A stretch of DNA of 63,751 nt from an uncultured Alphaproteobacteria bacterium (GCA_902555695.1 CACDTV010000005.1:1-63751), one strand, 5' to 3'. Numbered from the stretch's first letter, positions 46,164 through 54,815 are shown. The notes: generated by a model not told the origin, from the sequence alone. Translations and numbers: made by a program.

Positions 46164-46571
46164 TTATTTAAATTTTTTCATTAACTTTAATGTTTCATCA
46201 CTAACGTGATGCTCAATACCTTCACTGTCATTTTCTGCAGTCTTTCTAGAGACACCTAACTTAATTAAGAAATTATAAACAATTTCATGCTTTTGTTTTG
46301 ACTGTGTGGCTAATTTTTCTCCCTTTTCTGTCAAAAAAATCGAGCGGTATGGTTCAGATTTTGCTAAATTAAAACTTATTAAACGCTTCAAATTTTTATT
46401 AACAGTAGCTTGTGACACACCAAAATGTTGAGCTAAATCAGCATTTTTAACATCACCTTTACTTTTTAAAATTTCTTGAATAGCCTCAACATAATCCTCT
46501 AGTATTTCGTTCTTATTTTGGCTTCTGATATTTGAAAATTGATATGGCTCACTAGATCTAGTGTTTTTCAT
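46164..46571 (-). CDS. mntR: Manganese-responsive repressor MntR (DtxR family)
   Basis: A 135-aa metal-sensing repressor without the SH3 domain of longer DtxR proteins. The winged helix has ADLAQHFGVSQATVNKNLKRL, and predicted Mn ligands match MntR: Asp and Glu in LEDYVEAIQE, His in QKHEIVYNFL, and Glu, Glu, His in SEGIEHHVSDETL. It faces a ten-helix metal transporter across a 93-nt region holding a perfect palindrome, its likely operator. The first 25 residues are a polar extension. Confidence 0.9.
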   Translation of the reverse strand: MKNTRSSEPYQFSNIRSQNKNEILEDYVEAIQEILKSKGDVKNADLAQHFGVSQATVNKNLKRLISFNLAKSEPYRSIFLTEKGEKLATQSKQKHEIVYNFLIKLGVSRKTAENDSEGIEHHVSDETLKLMKKFK

Positions 46572-46616
46572 AGCTGGTTCAATTTATTTTGTTAGCAATT
46601 AAAAGTAAAGAATTGT

Positions 46617-46644
46617 TTGACTAATATTTAGTTATATCTATATT
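46617..46644 (+). promoter_or_regulatory. Candidate sigma-70 promoter of the metal transporter
   Basis: TTGACT at 46617-46622 and TATATT at 46639-46644, with a 16-nt spacer, each differ from consensus by one base. Transcription would begin near 46650, within the palindrome, giving a leader of about 15 nt. Confidence 0.55.
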
Positions 46645-46645
46645 G

Positions 46646-46661
46646 TTTAGCCTAGGCTAAA
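46646..46661. promoter_or_regulatory. Perfect 16-bp palindrome, likely MntR operator
   Basis: TTTAGCCTAGGCTAAA reads the same on both strands, starts 1 nt after the proposed -10 box and ends 3 nt before the transporter ATG. A DtxR-family dimer bound here would cover the transcription start. It lies 75 nt upstream of mntR and might also control that gene. Assignment to MntR is inference from position and symmetry. Confidence 0.75.
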
Positions 46662-46664
46662 AAT

Positions 46665-47792
46665 ATGACAGAATTAGTATTAGAATTAAGTAGAAAATTT
46701 CAATATTTAAGATTATCAAAAATTTTCCTCTTTATATGTATTCTCCTTCTTTTATTTTCTGAACAGACTAGAGATATTTTAATTTCGTCATCGAGTGACG
46801 CCTACATAGCTGTATCTAGCTTTGTTGGAGTGACGCTTCTTCTATTTGTTATTCTTGAAAAGAGAAATTTTAATTTACAAAAATTAATTTTACAAAATAA
46901 GAAATTTGAAATTCCCATTTGCTCTATGTTAGGAGTTATACCTGGTTGCGGCGGAGCAATAATGGTAATGAGCTTATTCACTAGAAAGGTAGTTTCTTTT
47001 GGAGGTGTGCTCGCAGCACTTATTAGTACTATGGGTGATGCAGCTTTTCTTCTCATTGCAACAAAACCCCAGGCTGCTTTAATCATACTACCAGTTACTT
47101 TTATAGTAGGTATAATATCTGGATATGTTGCTCAACCTTTTACAAAAAATTTTTTACAAAATAAAATTAATAAGAATGTAAATACAACCCATTTACCTAA
47201 AAATAAAATATCAAATAAATTTTATTATATTTGGTTTTTATTTTTAGCTCCTGGATTTATTTTGGGAATGTTAAATGCTTTTAACATTGAACTAAACTTT
47301 AATTTTATTGGAATTAATGTGGTTGAAGTAATGGCATTTATTTTGGCGATATACTGTGTCTTGTTGTGGGTTTTGAATCCGCTAACAGATATTCAAATGG
47401 CTTCAATTCACGAAAACTCCTATAGAAAAGTTGTAGATACAACTTGCTTTGTTACTGTTTGGGTCATTATTTCATTTGTTGTCTACGAGCTAATAGATTT
47501 ATCAACTAATGGTTTAATATTTGAGTCATTAATACTATTTGGTCCATTTATTCCTCTTATGGCTATACTAATTGGTTTTATTCCTGGCTGTGGTCCTCAA
47601 ATTATGATCACATCCATGTATGTGAGTGGTCAAATTCCTATGTCCGCACAAATAGGAAACTCTATATCTAACGACGGTGATGCACTTTTCCCTGCGATAG
47701 CCATATCTGCAAAGGCAGCAATAATTGCAACACTCTATAGTGCGATCCCAGCTATTATAATTGCTTATCTCTGGTATTACCTTATAGGTTAA
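46665..47792 (+). CDS. Putative manganese transporter, ten-helix heavy-metal exporter family
   Basis: A 375-aa inner-membrane protein with about ten helices. It matches my memory of the 10TM heavy-metal exporter family (PF11449, ArsP_2-like), often named putative manganese transporter. Two internal repeats are clear: residues about 90-140 (VIPGCGGAIMVMS to MGDAAFLLIAT) and 304-354 (FIPGCGPQIMITS to DGDALFPAIAI), aligning without gaps and sharing IPGCG, IM, GDA and IA. The divergent MntR gene and the palindrome before its start support manganese. Direction of transport cannot be told from sequence. Confidence 0.82.
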   Translation: MTELVLELSRKFQYLRLSKIFLFICILLLLFSEQTRDILISSSSDAYIAVSSFVGVTLLLFVILEKRNFNLQKLILQNKKFEIPICSMLGVIPGCGGAIMVMSLFTRKVVSFGGVLAALISTMGDAAFLLIATKPQAALIILPVTFIVGIISGYVAQPFTKNFLQNKINKNVNTTHLPKNKISNKFYYIWFLFLAPGFILGMLNAFNIELNFNFIGINVVEVMAFILAIYCVLLWVLNPLTDIQMASIHENSYRKVVDTTCFVTVWVIISFVVYELIDLSTNGLIFESLILFGPFIPLMAILIGFIPGCGPQIMITSMYVSGQIPMSAQIGNSISNDGDALFPAIAISAKAAIIATLYSAIPAIIIAYLWYYLIG

Positions 47793-47815
47793 ATACTAAA
47801 TATTAATTAATCGAT

Positions 47816-48385
47816 ATGATTTGGAAGAATTTACATATATATGTTGAAAAAAAATCTAAATCAAAATATTCACAATATTTTTTATCTTTAGTTGCTTTTA
47901 TAGAAAGCATTTTTTTTCCAATTCCTCCAGATATAATTTTAATACCGATTGTTTATTTTAATCCTAAAAATTTTTTAACAACAGCACTCAATTGTACGAT
48001 ATTTTCAGTCATCGGTGGCGCTTTTGGATATATCATAGGGTATTTCATTTTTGATATTGCCCAATCTTATTTTGATATAAGCAAGCAGGGTGAATTTATG
48101 AATTTTTATAAAGATTGGGGTATTTTTGCGGTTTTTTTGGGTGGTTTTACACCTATACCTTACAAAGTTATAGCTTTAACAAGTGGATATGCTCAATTTA
48201 ATTTTATCTATTTTATACTCCTTTCATTGTTATCTAGGGGGTTGAGGTTTTTTATTATTGCTTTTATCATTAAACAATTTGGGAAATTAGGTATGGAAAT
48301 TTTACAAAGAAATAAACTGTTAATTTTTATAATCATACCTCTTGGAATAGTCTTTTTTATTTATTTATTTTTTTATCATGAATAA
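47816..48385 (+). CDS. DedA/VTT-domain membrane protein (YqaA-like)
   Basis: A 189-aa inner-membrane protein of the SNARE-associated/VTT family. Motifs are FIESIFFPIPPDIILIPIVY near residue 30 and FLGGFTPIPYKVIALTSGYAQF near residue 100, followed by a SRGLRFFIIAF segment. Members help lipid flipping or membrane homeostasis; specific function here is unknown. Start ATG at 47816, 23 nt after the transporter; the end overlaps dsbB by 8 nt. Confidence 0.88.
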   Translation: MIWKNLHIYVEKKSKSKYSQYFLSLVAFIESIFFPIPPDIILIPIVYFNPKNFLTTALNCTIFSVIGGAFGYIIGYFIFDIAQSYFDISKQGEFMNFYKDWGIFAVFLGGFTPIPYKVIALTSGYAQFNFIYFILLSLLSRGLRFFIIAFIIKQFGKLGMEILQRNKLLIFIIIPLGIVFFIYLFFYHE

Positions 48386-48848
48386 ACAAACTAATATTTT
48401 ATTTCTTGTTTTTTTATTTTCGCTGATAGCTATGTCTTTTGCTTTAATATTACAATATGCATATGGTCATAGCCCATGTAAATTGTGTGTATATCAACGA
48501 GTTCCATATTACTCAATTTTGATATTAGGTGTATTTTATTTTTTTATTAAGAGATATTTCAATTTAATTTATATATTACTAACTATCTTGCTTCTTGTTG
48601 AATTAGGAATTTCCGGTTATCATTCTCTTACAACATTTGGAATAATTGAGTACACCGGATGTGAAGCTGCCACGCTTCCAAATGATATTACAAAATTAAA
48701 AGAAGAATTAATGTCTAATACATTAATTACCACATGCTCTGATGCAAACTTACCTTATTTTGGTATTCCATTATCAGTTTATAACTTCTTGTTTTCAATG
48801 ACTTTTCTGCTATTAATTATTTTCAATGCCTACAAAAAAGAAAAATAA
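48378..48848 (+). CDS. dsbB: Disulfide bond formation protein DsbB
   Basis: Reoxidises DsbA by passing electrons to quinone. The 156-aa protein has four helices. The first Cys pair is HSPCKLCVYQRVPYY (CxxC) and the second periplasmic loop has CEAATLPND and TTCSDANLP. The length fits DsbB. It overlaps coq7 by 23 nt, pairing a quinone user with a quinone maker. Its likely substrate DsbA is at 8.9 kb. Confidence 0.93.
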   Translation: MNKQTNILFLVFLFSLIAMSFALILQYAYGHSPCKLCVYQRVPYYSILILGVFYFFIKRYFNLIYILLTILLLVELGISGYHSLTTFGIIEYTGCEAATLPNDITKLKEELMSNTLITTCSDANLPYFGIPLSVYNFLFSMTFLLLIIFNAYKKEK

Positions 48849-49383
48849 ATCACTAAGCAGTGAAGATAAAAAATTAATCGAAGAAATTATCAGAGTGGAT
48901 CACGCAGGTGAGCATGGAGCAACACAAATATATCGTGGACAATTAGCTATTTTTAAAGAAAACACAGAATTTGGTAAAGAAATTAAGGAGATGGCTGACC
49001 AAGAGGAAATTCATAAATCAACTTTTGATGAATACATAGTAAAAGAGAACGTAAAACCAACCGCTTTATTTCCATTTTGGAATTTAGCAGGTTATGCCCT
49101 TGGATTAGGTACTGCATTAATGGGGAAAAAGGCTGCAATGGCATGCACCGTTGCTGTTGAGGAGGTTATTGGTCAACACTATGAGGATCAAGCCAAGGAA
49201 CTATCAAAAAGAAAATTAAAACCAGATTTATTGAAGACTGTAAAAAAGTTTAGAGAAGATGAGCTAGAACATCATGATACAGGCGTCGAACACCAGGCAG
49301 AAATGACAACTGGGTATGTTCTTTTGTCTAAAACAATAAAACAGCTATGCTATACAGCGATAAAAATAACTAAAAAATATTAA
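48826..49383 (+). CDS. coq7: Demethoxyubiquinone hydroxylase
   Basis: A di-iron membrane-associated monooxygenase for the last ring hydroxylation in ubiquinone synthesis. The 185-aa protein has the iron-binding pairs RVDHAGEHGA and DQEEIHKSTFDE in the first half, and VEEVIGQHYEDQ and REDELEHHDTG in the second. These four helices are the Coq7/CAT5 pattern. The first 15 residues are Lys/Ser-rich. Its 3' end shares TTAA with the convergent HNH gene. Confidence 0.95.
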   Translation: MPTKKKNKSLSSEDKKLIEEIIRVDHAGEHGATQIYRGQLAIFKENTEFGKEIKEMADQEEIHKSTFDEYIVKENVKPTALFPFWNLAGYALGLGTALMGKKAAMACTVAVEEVIGQHYEDQAKELSKRKLKPDLLKTVKKFREDELEHHDTGVEHQAEMTTGYVLLSKTIKQLCYTAIKITKKY

Positions 49384-49940
49384 TCCTTCTCTAAGACACT
49401 ATCCCAATATAAATAATCTCTCCAACTTGAATGAAGATAATCAGAGGGGAAATTTTTACTTTTTAATCTTAAAGAATATTGAGAGGGTTCTTTAGGTTTT
49501 CTAAGCAATTTAAAACCAACTTGACTTAAATCCCTACTTCCTTTGGTCCAATTACATTTTGAACATGCAGTCACAACGTTCTCCCAATTTGTCAATCCAC
49601 CTTTTGAACGAGGTATTAAATGATCGAAAGTTAATTCTTTTGTTGAAAATTTATCATTGCAATATTGACATGTGAAATCATCTCTCAAAAAAACATTAAA
49701 TCTTGTAAATGCAGGTTTATGACTGTGTGGTATGTAATCTTTGAGTGCAATAATACTAGGGAGTTTTATTTCAAATGATGGAGATGAAACCTTTTGATCA
49801 TATTCTTCAACTATATTAACTCTATCAAGAAAAACTGCTTTTACCGTATCCTTCCAACTCCATATGGATAAGGGGAAATAGCTAAGTGGACGGTAGTCTG
49901 CATTTAATACTAACGATGGACAATGATTCGAGTTAATCAT
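49380..49940 (-). CDS. HNH endonuclease family protein
   Basis: A 186-aa protein with a zinc HNH nuclease domain in the second half: FTCQYCND, LTFDHLIPRSKGG and NVVTACSKCNWTKGSRD. The N-terminal half (LVLNADYRPLSYFPLSIWSW) matches a conserved stand-alone family found widely in bacteria, typically annotated only as HNH endonuclease. No restriction or phage genes surround it, so it is probably a housekeeping nuclease rather than a defence element. It is single-copy here. Confidence 0.9.
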   Translation of the reverse strand: MINSNHCPSLVLNADYRPLSYFPLSIWSWKDTVKAVFLDRVNIVEEYDQKVSSPSFEIKLPSIIALKDYIPHSHKPAFTRFNVFLRDDFTCQYCNDKFSTKELTFDHLIPRSKGGLTNWENVVTACSKCNWTKGSRDLSQVGFKLLRKPKEPSQYSLRLKSKNFPSDYLHSSWRDYLYWDSVLEKD

Positions 49941-49985
49941 GATTTTATATTAACATATCCAAAAAAGAGTATGTTTAATAGTTTA

Positions 49986-50591
49986 TTAATTCCAGTGTTC
50001 ATACAGCTTGTTAATCTCATCTAAGGCAATTGGGCTAATTGAATGTGCACAGTTATCATCTAAAACCAGTTTACTAGAAAATTTTTTTGATTCCAAAAAC
50101 GAATTTGTCTCAACTGCCCTATTAAATGGTACGACATCATCCATTTTTCCATGAAAAATTAAAAAACTAGATTTAATTTCAGATATTTTCAAATCATTTA
50201 AAATTTCTTTGGGCAATGATCCTGATAATGAAATGATACTGTGAAAATTTAAGTTTTTTTGTAAAGCATAATATGTCGCCAACATAGAACCTTGAGAGAA
50301 ACCAATTATAGAAATCTGAGTTTCATCAACTGCGTGTTCGTGAATTATTTTTTCAATTATTTTTTCAAGATGAAAGAAGGCTGATTTTAGGCCTTCTTTT
50401 AATTCTTCAATTGATCTTTCTTTTAATGGAAACCACTGATACCCAAAATAATTGAATTCACAGGGCTCCGGGGCATTAGGAGATATAAACTCAGTTTCTT
50501 CTTTTTCCAAAGAAATATAATCTTTTAAGGATATTAGGTCATTTCCATTAGACCCATAACCATGCAAAAATAATACAATTTTCTTCATCAA
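49986..50591 (-). CDS. Alpha/beta hydrolase, phospholipase/carboxylesterase family
   Basis: A 201-aa cytoplasmic serine hydrolase like YpfH and acyl-protein thioesterase relatives. The nucleophile elbow is IGFSQGSMLATYYAL (GFSQG), the oxyanion region is VLFLHGYGSNGND, and the acid and His are in FHGKMDDVVPF and DDNCAHSISPIA. Substrate is unknown. ATG occurs at 50591 and 50588; either may be used. A 54-nt A+T-rich gap separates it from the divergent HIG1 gene. Confidence 0.87.
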   Translation of the reverse strand: MMKKIVLFLHGYGSNGNDLISLKDYISLEKEETEFISPNAPEPCEFNYFGYQWFPLKERSIEELKEGLKSAFFHLEKIIEKIIHEHAVDETQISIIGFSQGSMLATYYALQKNLNFHSIISLSGSLPKEILNDLKISEIKSSFLIFHGKMDDVVPFNRAVETNSFLESKKFSSKLVLDDNCAHSISPIALDEINKLYEHWN

Positions 50592-50645
50592 TTCTTCTTA
50601 AATTTAATAATTAGACATTTATAGATAATTTGATAACTATTTACC

Positions 50646-50846
50646 ATGTTTTCATCTACTGTATTGCCTTTTGTTTTAGTTGTATCCATGATTTTAGCTC
50701 TTCTCATGGTTGTAATTGGTGTAATAGCTATGGCTAAAAATGGAAGTTTTAATAAAAAACACAGTAACAAACTTATGCGAATGAGAGTATTGTTTCAAGG
50801 TATTGCTGTTTTAGTATTCGCTGCGATAATATATTTATCAAGATAA
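50646..50846 (+). CDS. HIG1-domain twin-helix membrane protein
   Basis: A 66-aa protein with two helices (about 6-31 and 47-64) joined by a basic loop, FNKKHSNKLMRMRVLFQGIAV, which is the HIG1/HIG_1_N pattern. In mitochondria such proteins associate with respiratory complexes; bacterial members may serve cytochrome oxidase, but that is inference. It stands 17 nt before argH, a pairing with no obvious logic. Confidence 0.82.
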   Translation: MFSSTVLPFVLVVSMILALLMVVIGVIAMAKNGSFNKKHSNKLMRMRVLFQGIAVLVFAAIIYLSR

Positions 50847-50863
50847 TTTAAATTACTAAAATC

Positions 50864-52255
50864 ATGAATAAGAAAAGTAAAATACTATCAACCACAATTA
50901 ATAGAAGCACTTCCAGTTTAATGGATGATTTTAATAGCTCAATTGATATTGATAAAAGATTAATTGAAGAGGATATTGCCGTTACAAGTGCACATGTAAA
51001 AGCTTTAGTAAAACTAAAAGTTATTTCAAAAAAAGAAGCTCTTACTATTCAAAAAGGATTAAATTCAATATTGAATGATAATAAAAAAGGTAGACTAAAA
51101 TTTTCAAAAAAAAATGAGGATATTCACATGAATGTAGAGTCTTTCCTCAATAGAAAAATAGGTAATGTAGCTAATAAGATACATACTGGAAGGTCTCGTA
51201 ATGATCAGGTAGCAACTGATACTAGATTATGGACAATTAAAGCCTCCAAAAATTTACAAGAAGAAATCAAGAATTTAATGAAGTCTATTTTAAATCAAGC
51301 TCGTGGAAATGAAAAAACTATTATTCCTGGATTTACTCATTTGCAAGTGGCACAACCTGTATCTTTGGCTCATCACCTAATTGCATATTTAGAGATGTTT
51401 AAAAGAGACTTAAATTATTTTGATTTTTGTATAGATAACAGCGATGAAAATGTATTAGGCAGTGCTGCTTTAGCAGGTAGTAATTATAACTTAGATATAG
51501 GTTTACTAAATAAAAGTTTACATTTTTCAAAATCCAAAAATAATTCTATGGATGGTGTAAGTGATCGTGATTTTTGCATGTATTTTCTACATGCTAGTTC
51601 TTTAACTGCGACGCATTTAAGTAAATTATCATCTGAGCTAATTTTATGGTCAAGTAATTTCATGAAGTTATTTAATATAAGTAGTGAATATTCTACAGGT
51701 AGTTCCATAATGCCTCAAAAAAGAAATCCCGACTCATTAGAACTTATAAGATCAAAAACGAATAGCATTAGAATTAAGTCAGTAGAACTCTCAAATATCG
51801 TTTCAAACCTTCCTTTAACTTATTTTAAAGATTTTCAGGAGGATAAAAGGATAATATTTGATTGTTATGATGAGTTATTAAGCTGTATTAAAATTATGGA
51901 AGAAGTTATAAGAAAATCTAATTTTGAAAAATCTATTGGAAGAGATTTATGCAATAATTATTTTGCTACAGCTACAGATTTAGCAGACTATCTAGTTATA
52001 GAAAAGAAAATACCTTTCAGAGACTCTTATAAAATTATTGCTGATATAGTAAATTATGCTCAGAAAAAAAATAAAAATCTCTCACAAATAAAAATTGATG
52101 AATACCAAAAATTTCAAAAATCAATTGATAAAAATATTTATAAATACGTTGATATAAATAACAGTCTTTCAAGAAAAAAAACACCCATGAGCTCTAATCC
52201 AAAAGAGGTCTCTAGAGTGATTAAAAAATATATTAAATTTCTTAGAGTAAGATGA
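50864..52255 (+). CDS. argH: Argininosuccinate lyase
   Basis: Releases arginine and fumarate from argininosuccinate. The 463-aa protein has HMNVESFL and IHTGRSRNDQVATD in the first conserved region, HLQVAQPVSLAHH in the second with the catalytic His, and the fumarase/lyase signature GSSIMPQKRNPDSLE. Full length. Stop TGA overlaps the ATG of the small lipoprotein (ATGA), as in many alphaproteobacteria where argH, an LptM-like lipoprotein and lysA are consecutive. Confidence 0.97.
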   Translation: MNKKSKILSTTINRSTSSLMDDFNSSIDIDKRLIEEDIAVTSAHVKALVKLKVISKKEALTIQKGLNSILNDNKKGRLKFSKKNEDIHMNVESFLNRKIGNVANKIHTGRSRNDQVATDTRLWTIKASKNLQEEIKNLMKSILNQARGNEKTIIPGFTHLQVAQPVSLAHHLIAYLEMFKRDLNYFDFCIDNSDENVLGSAALAGSNYNLDIGLLNKSLHFSKSKNNSMDGVSDRDFCMYFLHASSLTATHLSKLSSELILWSSNFMKLFNISSEYSTGSSIMPQKRNPDSLELIRSKTNSIRIKSVELSNIVSNLPLTYFKDFQEDKRIIFDCYDELLSCIKIMEEVIRKSNFEKSIGRDLCNNYFATATDLADYLVIEKKIPFRDSYKIIADIVNYAQKKNKNLSQIKIDEYQKFQKSIDKNIYKYVDINNSLSRKKTPMSSNPKEVSRVIKKYIKFLRVR

Positions 52256-52401
52256 TCAAGTTTTTATTAATAATATTATTACCCATATTTATCATTGGCT
52301 GTGGAAACCAAAAACCTAATAAATTACCAGAGGGTGTTGTAGATAAATCTCAATATCCATTTCCTCCTAATGATGACTATGATTACCCTGAGAGCGAATA
52401 A
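52252..52401 (+). CDS. Small LptM-like lipoprotein
   Basis: A 49-aa lipoprotein coupled at both ends: its ATG overlaps the argH TGA, and its TAA overlaps the lysA ATG (TAATG). The signal peptide MIKFLLIILLPIFIIGC ends in lipobox IIGC with Cys at 17. The mature 33 residues are polar and Pro/Asp-rich. Size, lipobox and the slot between argH and lysA match the LptM (YifL) family, which aids disulfide maturation of the LPS translocon LptD; LptM similarity beyond the lipobox is weak. Confidence 0.8.
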   Translation: MIKFLLIILLPIFIIGCGNQKPNKLPEGVVDKSQYPFPPNDDYDYPESE

Positions 52402-53588
52402 TGCTGGATAAAATATTAAAAGAGTTTTCTAGTCCTTTTTATCTTTATGATGAGGATAAAATTAAAGATAAAATAAGTTTTCTAAATAATTTAGAATTAG
52501 AATTTCCTAGAAAATTTAATTTTGCTGTCAAAGCTAATCCTAACCTTGCAATTTTAAACCTTATTCATCGTTGTGGTTTTGGTGCTGAAGTTGTCTCTGC
52601 TGGTGAACTATTTAAATCATTGAAAGCCGGGTTTGAACCTGAGGATATTATATTTGATGGGCCAGGAAAAACTGATTTCGATTTAAAGTACGCAATCACT
52701 CAGAAAGTTCACTCTATAAATGTTGAAAATATTGAGGAAGTTGAATTTATTAATGATTACTCTTTAAGTAAAGGGCTAAAAACAAATATTGGTATCAGAA
52801 TAAACCCTGATATTGATGGGTCGACCATGGATAAGATTACTACTGGTTTATCAGGAGGTAAATTCGGTATTTCAATTGATCAAATTGACTTTGATACAAT
52901 CTCTAATTTAGAGGGGGTAAACTTAAAAACACTCTCTGTTCATATAGGAAGTCAAATAATAGATTATCAGAAGTTACTTAGTTCATATGAAAATCTAATC
53001 AAAATTGCAGATGAGCAAAATCTTAAAAATAATATAAATATTGATACTTTAGATTTTGGTGGAGGATTTGCTGTCCTTGATCACTCAGATAAAGAAATCA
53101 ATTTTGATGGTTGGAAAAATAATTGTAACAAAATACTTAGCGGTAAAAATTATAATATTATTTTTGAACCTGGAAGATTTATAGTAGCTGATAGTTGTGA
53201 ACTTATTAGTAAAGTTTTATATATAAAAAATAGTGGCAATAAGAAAATTGCTATTATTGACTGTTCATTTTCGGAATACATTCGTCCAGCTTTGTATGAC
53301 ATAAAGCCTCCAATAAAAGTTTCAAACAACTCAAAGGATGTTGAAATTTATGATATCGCAGGTGGAATTTGTGAGTCTACTGATTATTTTGTAAAAGATA
53401 TTGAGCTCCCCAAGATAGAAGTTGGAGATAATATAGTATTTATGAATGTTGGTGCTTACGGATCCTCTATGTCCTCAACTTATAATAGTCGACCTCGACC
53501 TCTAGAGGTATTGTTCAACAAAGATGAGTATCGTGTAATCCGATCTCGTGATACCTTAGAAGATCTATGTAAAAATGAGATCATGTAA
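52401..53588 (+). CDS. lysA: Diaminopimelate decarboxylase
   Basis: Final step of lysine synthesis. A 395-aa PLP enzyme of fold type III. NFAVKANPNLAIL carries the PLP lysine (about 43), LSVHIGSQI and LDFGGGFAV are phosphate-contact blocks, EPGRFIV follows, and the Cys motif GGICESTDYF plus VGAYGSSMSSTYNSRPRP close the active site. It starts on the last base of the lipoprotein stop and abuts the next gene (1-nt overlap). Confidence 0.96.
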   Translation: MLDKILKEFSSPFYLYDEDKIKDKISFLNNLELEFPRKFNFAVKANPNLAILNLIHRCGFGAEVVSAGELFKSLKAGFEPEDIIFDGPGKTDFDLKYAITQKVHSINVENIEEVEFINDYSLSKGLKTNIGIRINPDIDGSTMDKITTGLSGGKFGISIDQIDFDTISNLEGVNLKTLSVHIGSQIIDYQKLLSSYENLIKIADEQNLKNNINIDTLDFGGGFAVLDHSDKEINFDGWKNNCNKILSGKNYNIIFEPGRFIVADSCELISKVLYIKNSGNKKIAIIDCSFSEYIRPALYDIKPPIKVSNNSKDVEIYDIAGGICESTDYFVKDIELPKIEVGDNIVFMNVGAYGSSMSSTYNSRPRPLEVLFNKDEYRVIRSRDTLEDLCKNEIM

Positions 53589-54154
53589 TGATAATATTTT
53601 TAAAGCGTGTAAATATTATAATCGCCTTAATTTTATTATTTTTAACTCTTGGTTTAATTAAATTTAAAAATAATTTATCTCATGATCCTGTAAGTAACTT
53701 TAATGTTGATGCGATTGTTGTATTAACAGGAGGGAAAGGAGAGAGAATAATTGAGGGTTATAAACAAATTGAAAAATCTAATCAAAATAAGTTGTTTATT
53801 TCTGGTGTTGATAATACCTTTAATTCAGAAGTTGTGTTAGTGAATATTCTTAACTTTGATCAAAACATTGTTGAATGTTGTATTGAGGTTGGATATTTAT
53901 CAAAAAATACATATGAAAATGCATTAGAAACAAGATATTGGGCCTTAGAAAAAAAAATAAAATCGATTTTATTAATTACTTCAGATTTACATATGCAACG
54001 TGCAGAATTTTTATTTAATCAACTATCAGGTTTGAAAGTGACTCCTTATTCTGTAAGCAATAGTGATATAGTCATCCCTTTTGAAAAATTGGTAGAGGAA
54101 TACATTAAGTTAATTGTCTCAAAATTAGTTTTTATAAAAAAATATGAAATTTAG
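53588..54154 (+). CDS. YdcF/ElyC-type DUF218 envelope protein
   Basis: A 188-aa protein with an N-terminal membrane helix (about 9-26) followed by a DUF218 domain: DAIVVLTGGKGERIIEGYK, LFISGVD, SKNTYENALETRYW and ILLITSDLHMQRAEFLF. Members sit in the envelope and affect peptidoglycan or lipid carrier use; the biochemical activity is not settled. The gene lies between lysA and plsC and overlaps the latter by 11 nt. Confidence 0.87.
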   Translation: MIIFLKRVNIIIALILLFLTLGLIKFKNNLSHDPVSNFNVDAIVVLTGGKGERIIEGYKQIEKSNQNKLFISGVDNTFNSEVVLVNILNFDQNIVECCIEVGYLSKNTYENALETRYWALEKKIKSILLITSDLHMQRAEFLFNQLSGLKVTPYSVSNSDIVIPFEKLVEEYIKLIVSKLVFIKKYEI

Positions 54155-54815
54155 TTTTTTAATAACATTTTATTTTACAACAGCTATTGTATTAATTATT
54201 TCTTTGTTAGGCCTTCCCTTCAAATATACAAAATTTAGATTTTTTGTGCTTTTCTTTACAAGAAACATGACAGTAATTTTAAAACTGTTTGGAATTAATA
54301 TAGAAGTAATTAATTCTGATTTTGCTAACAAAAAGGGTTATCTCTATGCGAGTAAACATCAGTCAATGTTTGAAACAATATACTTTAATGAACTCTTTTA
54401 TAATCCTGCATATATTTTAAAAAAAGAATTATTGAATATTCCATTATTTGGGACCTATCTTAAAAAATTGGGAATGATTGCTATTGATAGAAAACAAGGA
54501 ATCCATAGTCTTCGTTACGTAAATCAGCAAACAGCTGAATATTTAGATCATAGACCTGTAATAATTTTTCCCGAGGGAACTAGAACAGCCTTTAAGGATC
54601 AACCTGAATTAAAACCTGGAATTTATTCTATGTACAAATCTTTGAACAAGCCAGTTGTGCCTATTGCTTTAAATTCTGGAAAATTTTGGCCTAAAAATAA
54701 TCAAATTCATAAAGGCTCCATAACGGTTGAGTTTAAACAACCAATACCTCCAGGGTTAAGCAAGCAAGAATTTTTAAATAAACTCAAAATGGAAATAAAT
54801 AGCCTTAATCATTAG
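54144..54815 (+). CDS. plsC: 1-acyl-sn-glycerol-3-phosphate acyltransferase
   Basis: Makes phosphatidic acid from lysophosphatidic acid. The 223-aa protein has an N-terminal helix (about 5-24), the acyltransferase box SKHQSMFETIYF (HX4E in place of the usual HX4D, as in alphaproteobacterial PlsC), KKELLNIPLFG, and FPEGTRTAF. The fourth block VPIALNSGKFW follows. The 3' end overlaps tyrC by 11 nt on the other strand. Confidence 0.92.
   Translation: MKFSFLITFYFTTAIVLIISLLGLPFKYTKFRFFVLFFTRNMTVILKLFGINIEVINSDFANKKGYLYASKHQSMFETIYFNELFYNPAYILKKELLNIPLFGTYLKKLGMIAIDRKQGIHSLRYVNQQTAEYLDHRPVIIFPEGTRTAFKDQPELKPGIYSMYKSLNKPVVPIALNSGKFWPKNNQIHKGSITVEFKQPIPPGLSKQEFLNKLKMEINSLNH

Noticed and set aside
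49380..49940. HNH nuclease as part of a defence or mobile element.
   Set aside because: It is a single gene among housekeeping genes, with no methylase, integrase, repeats or composition change beside it.
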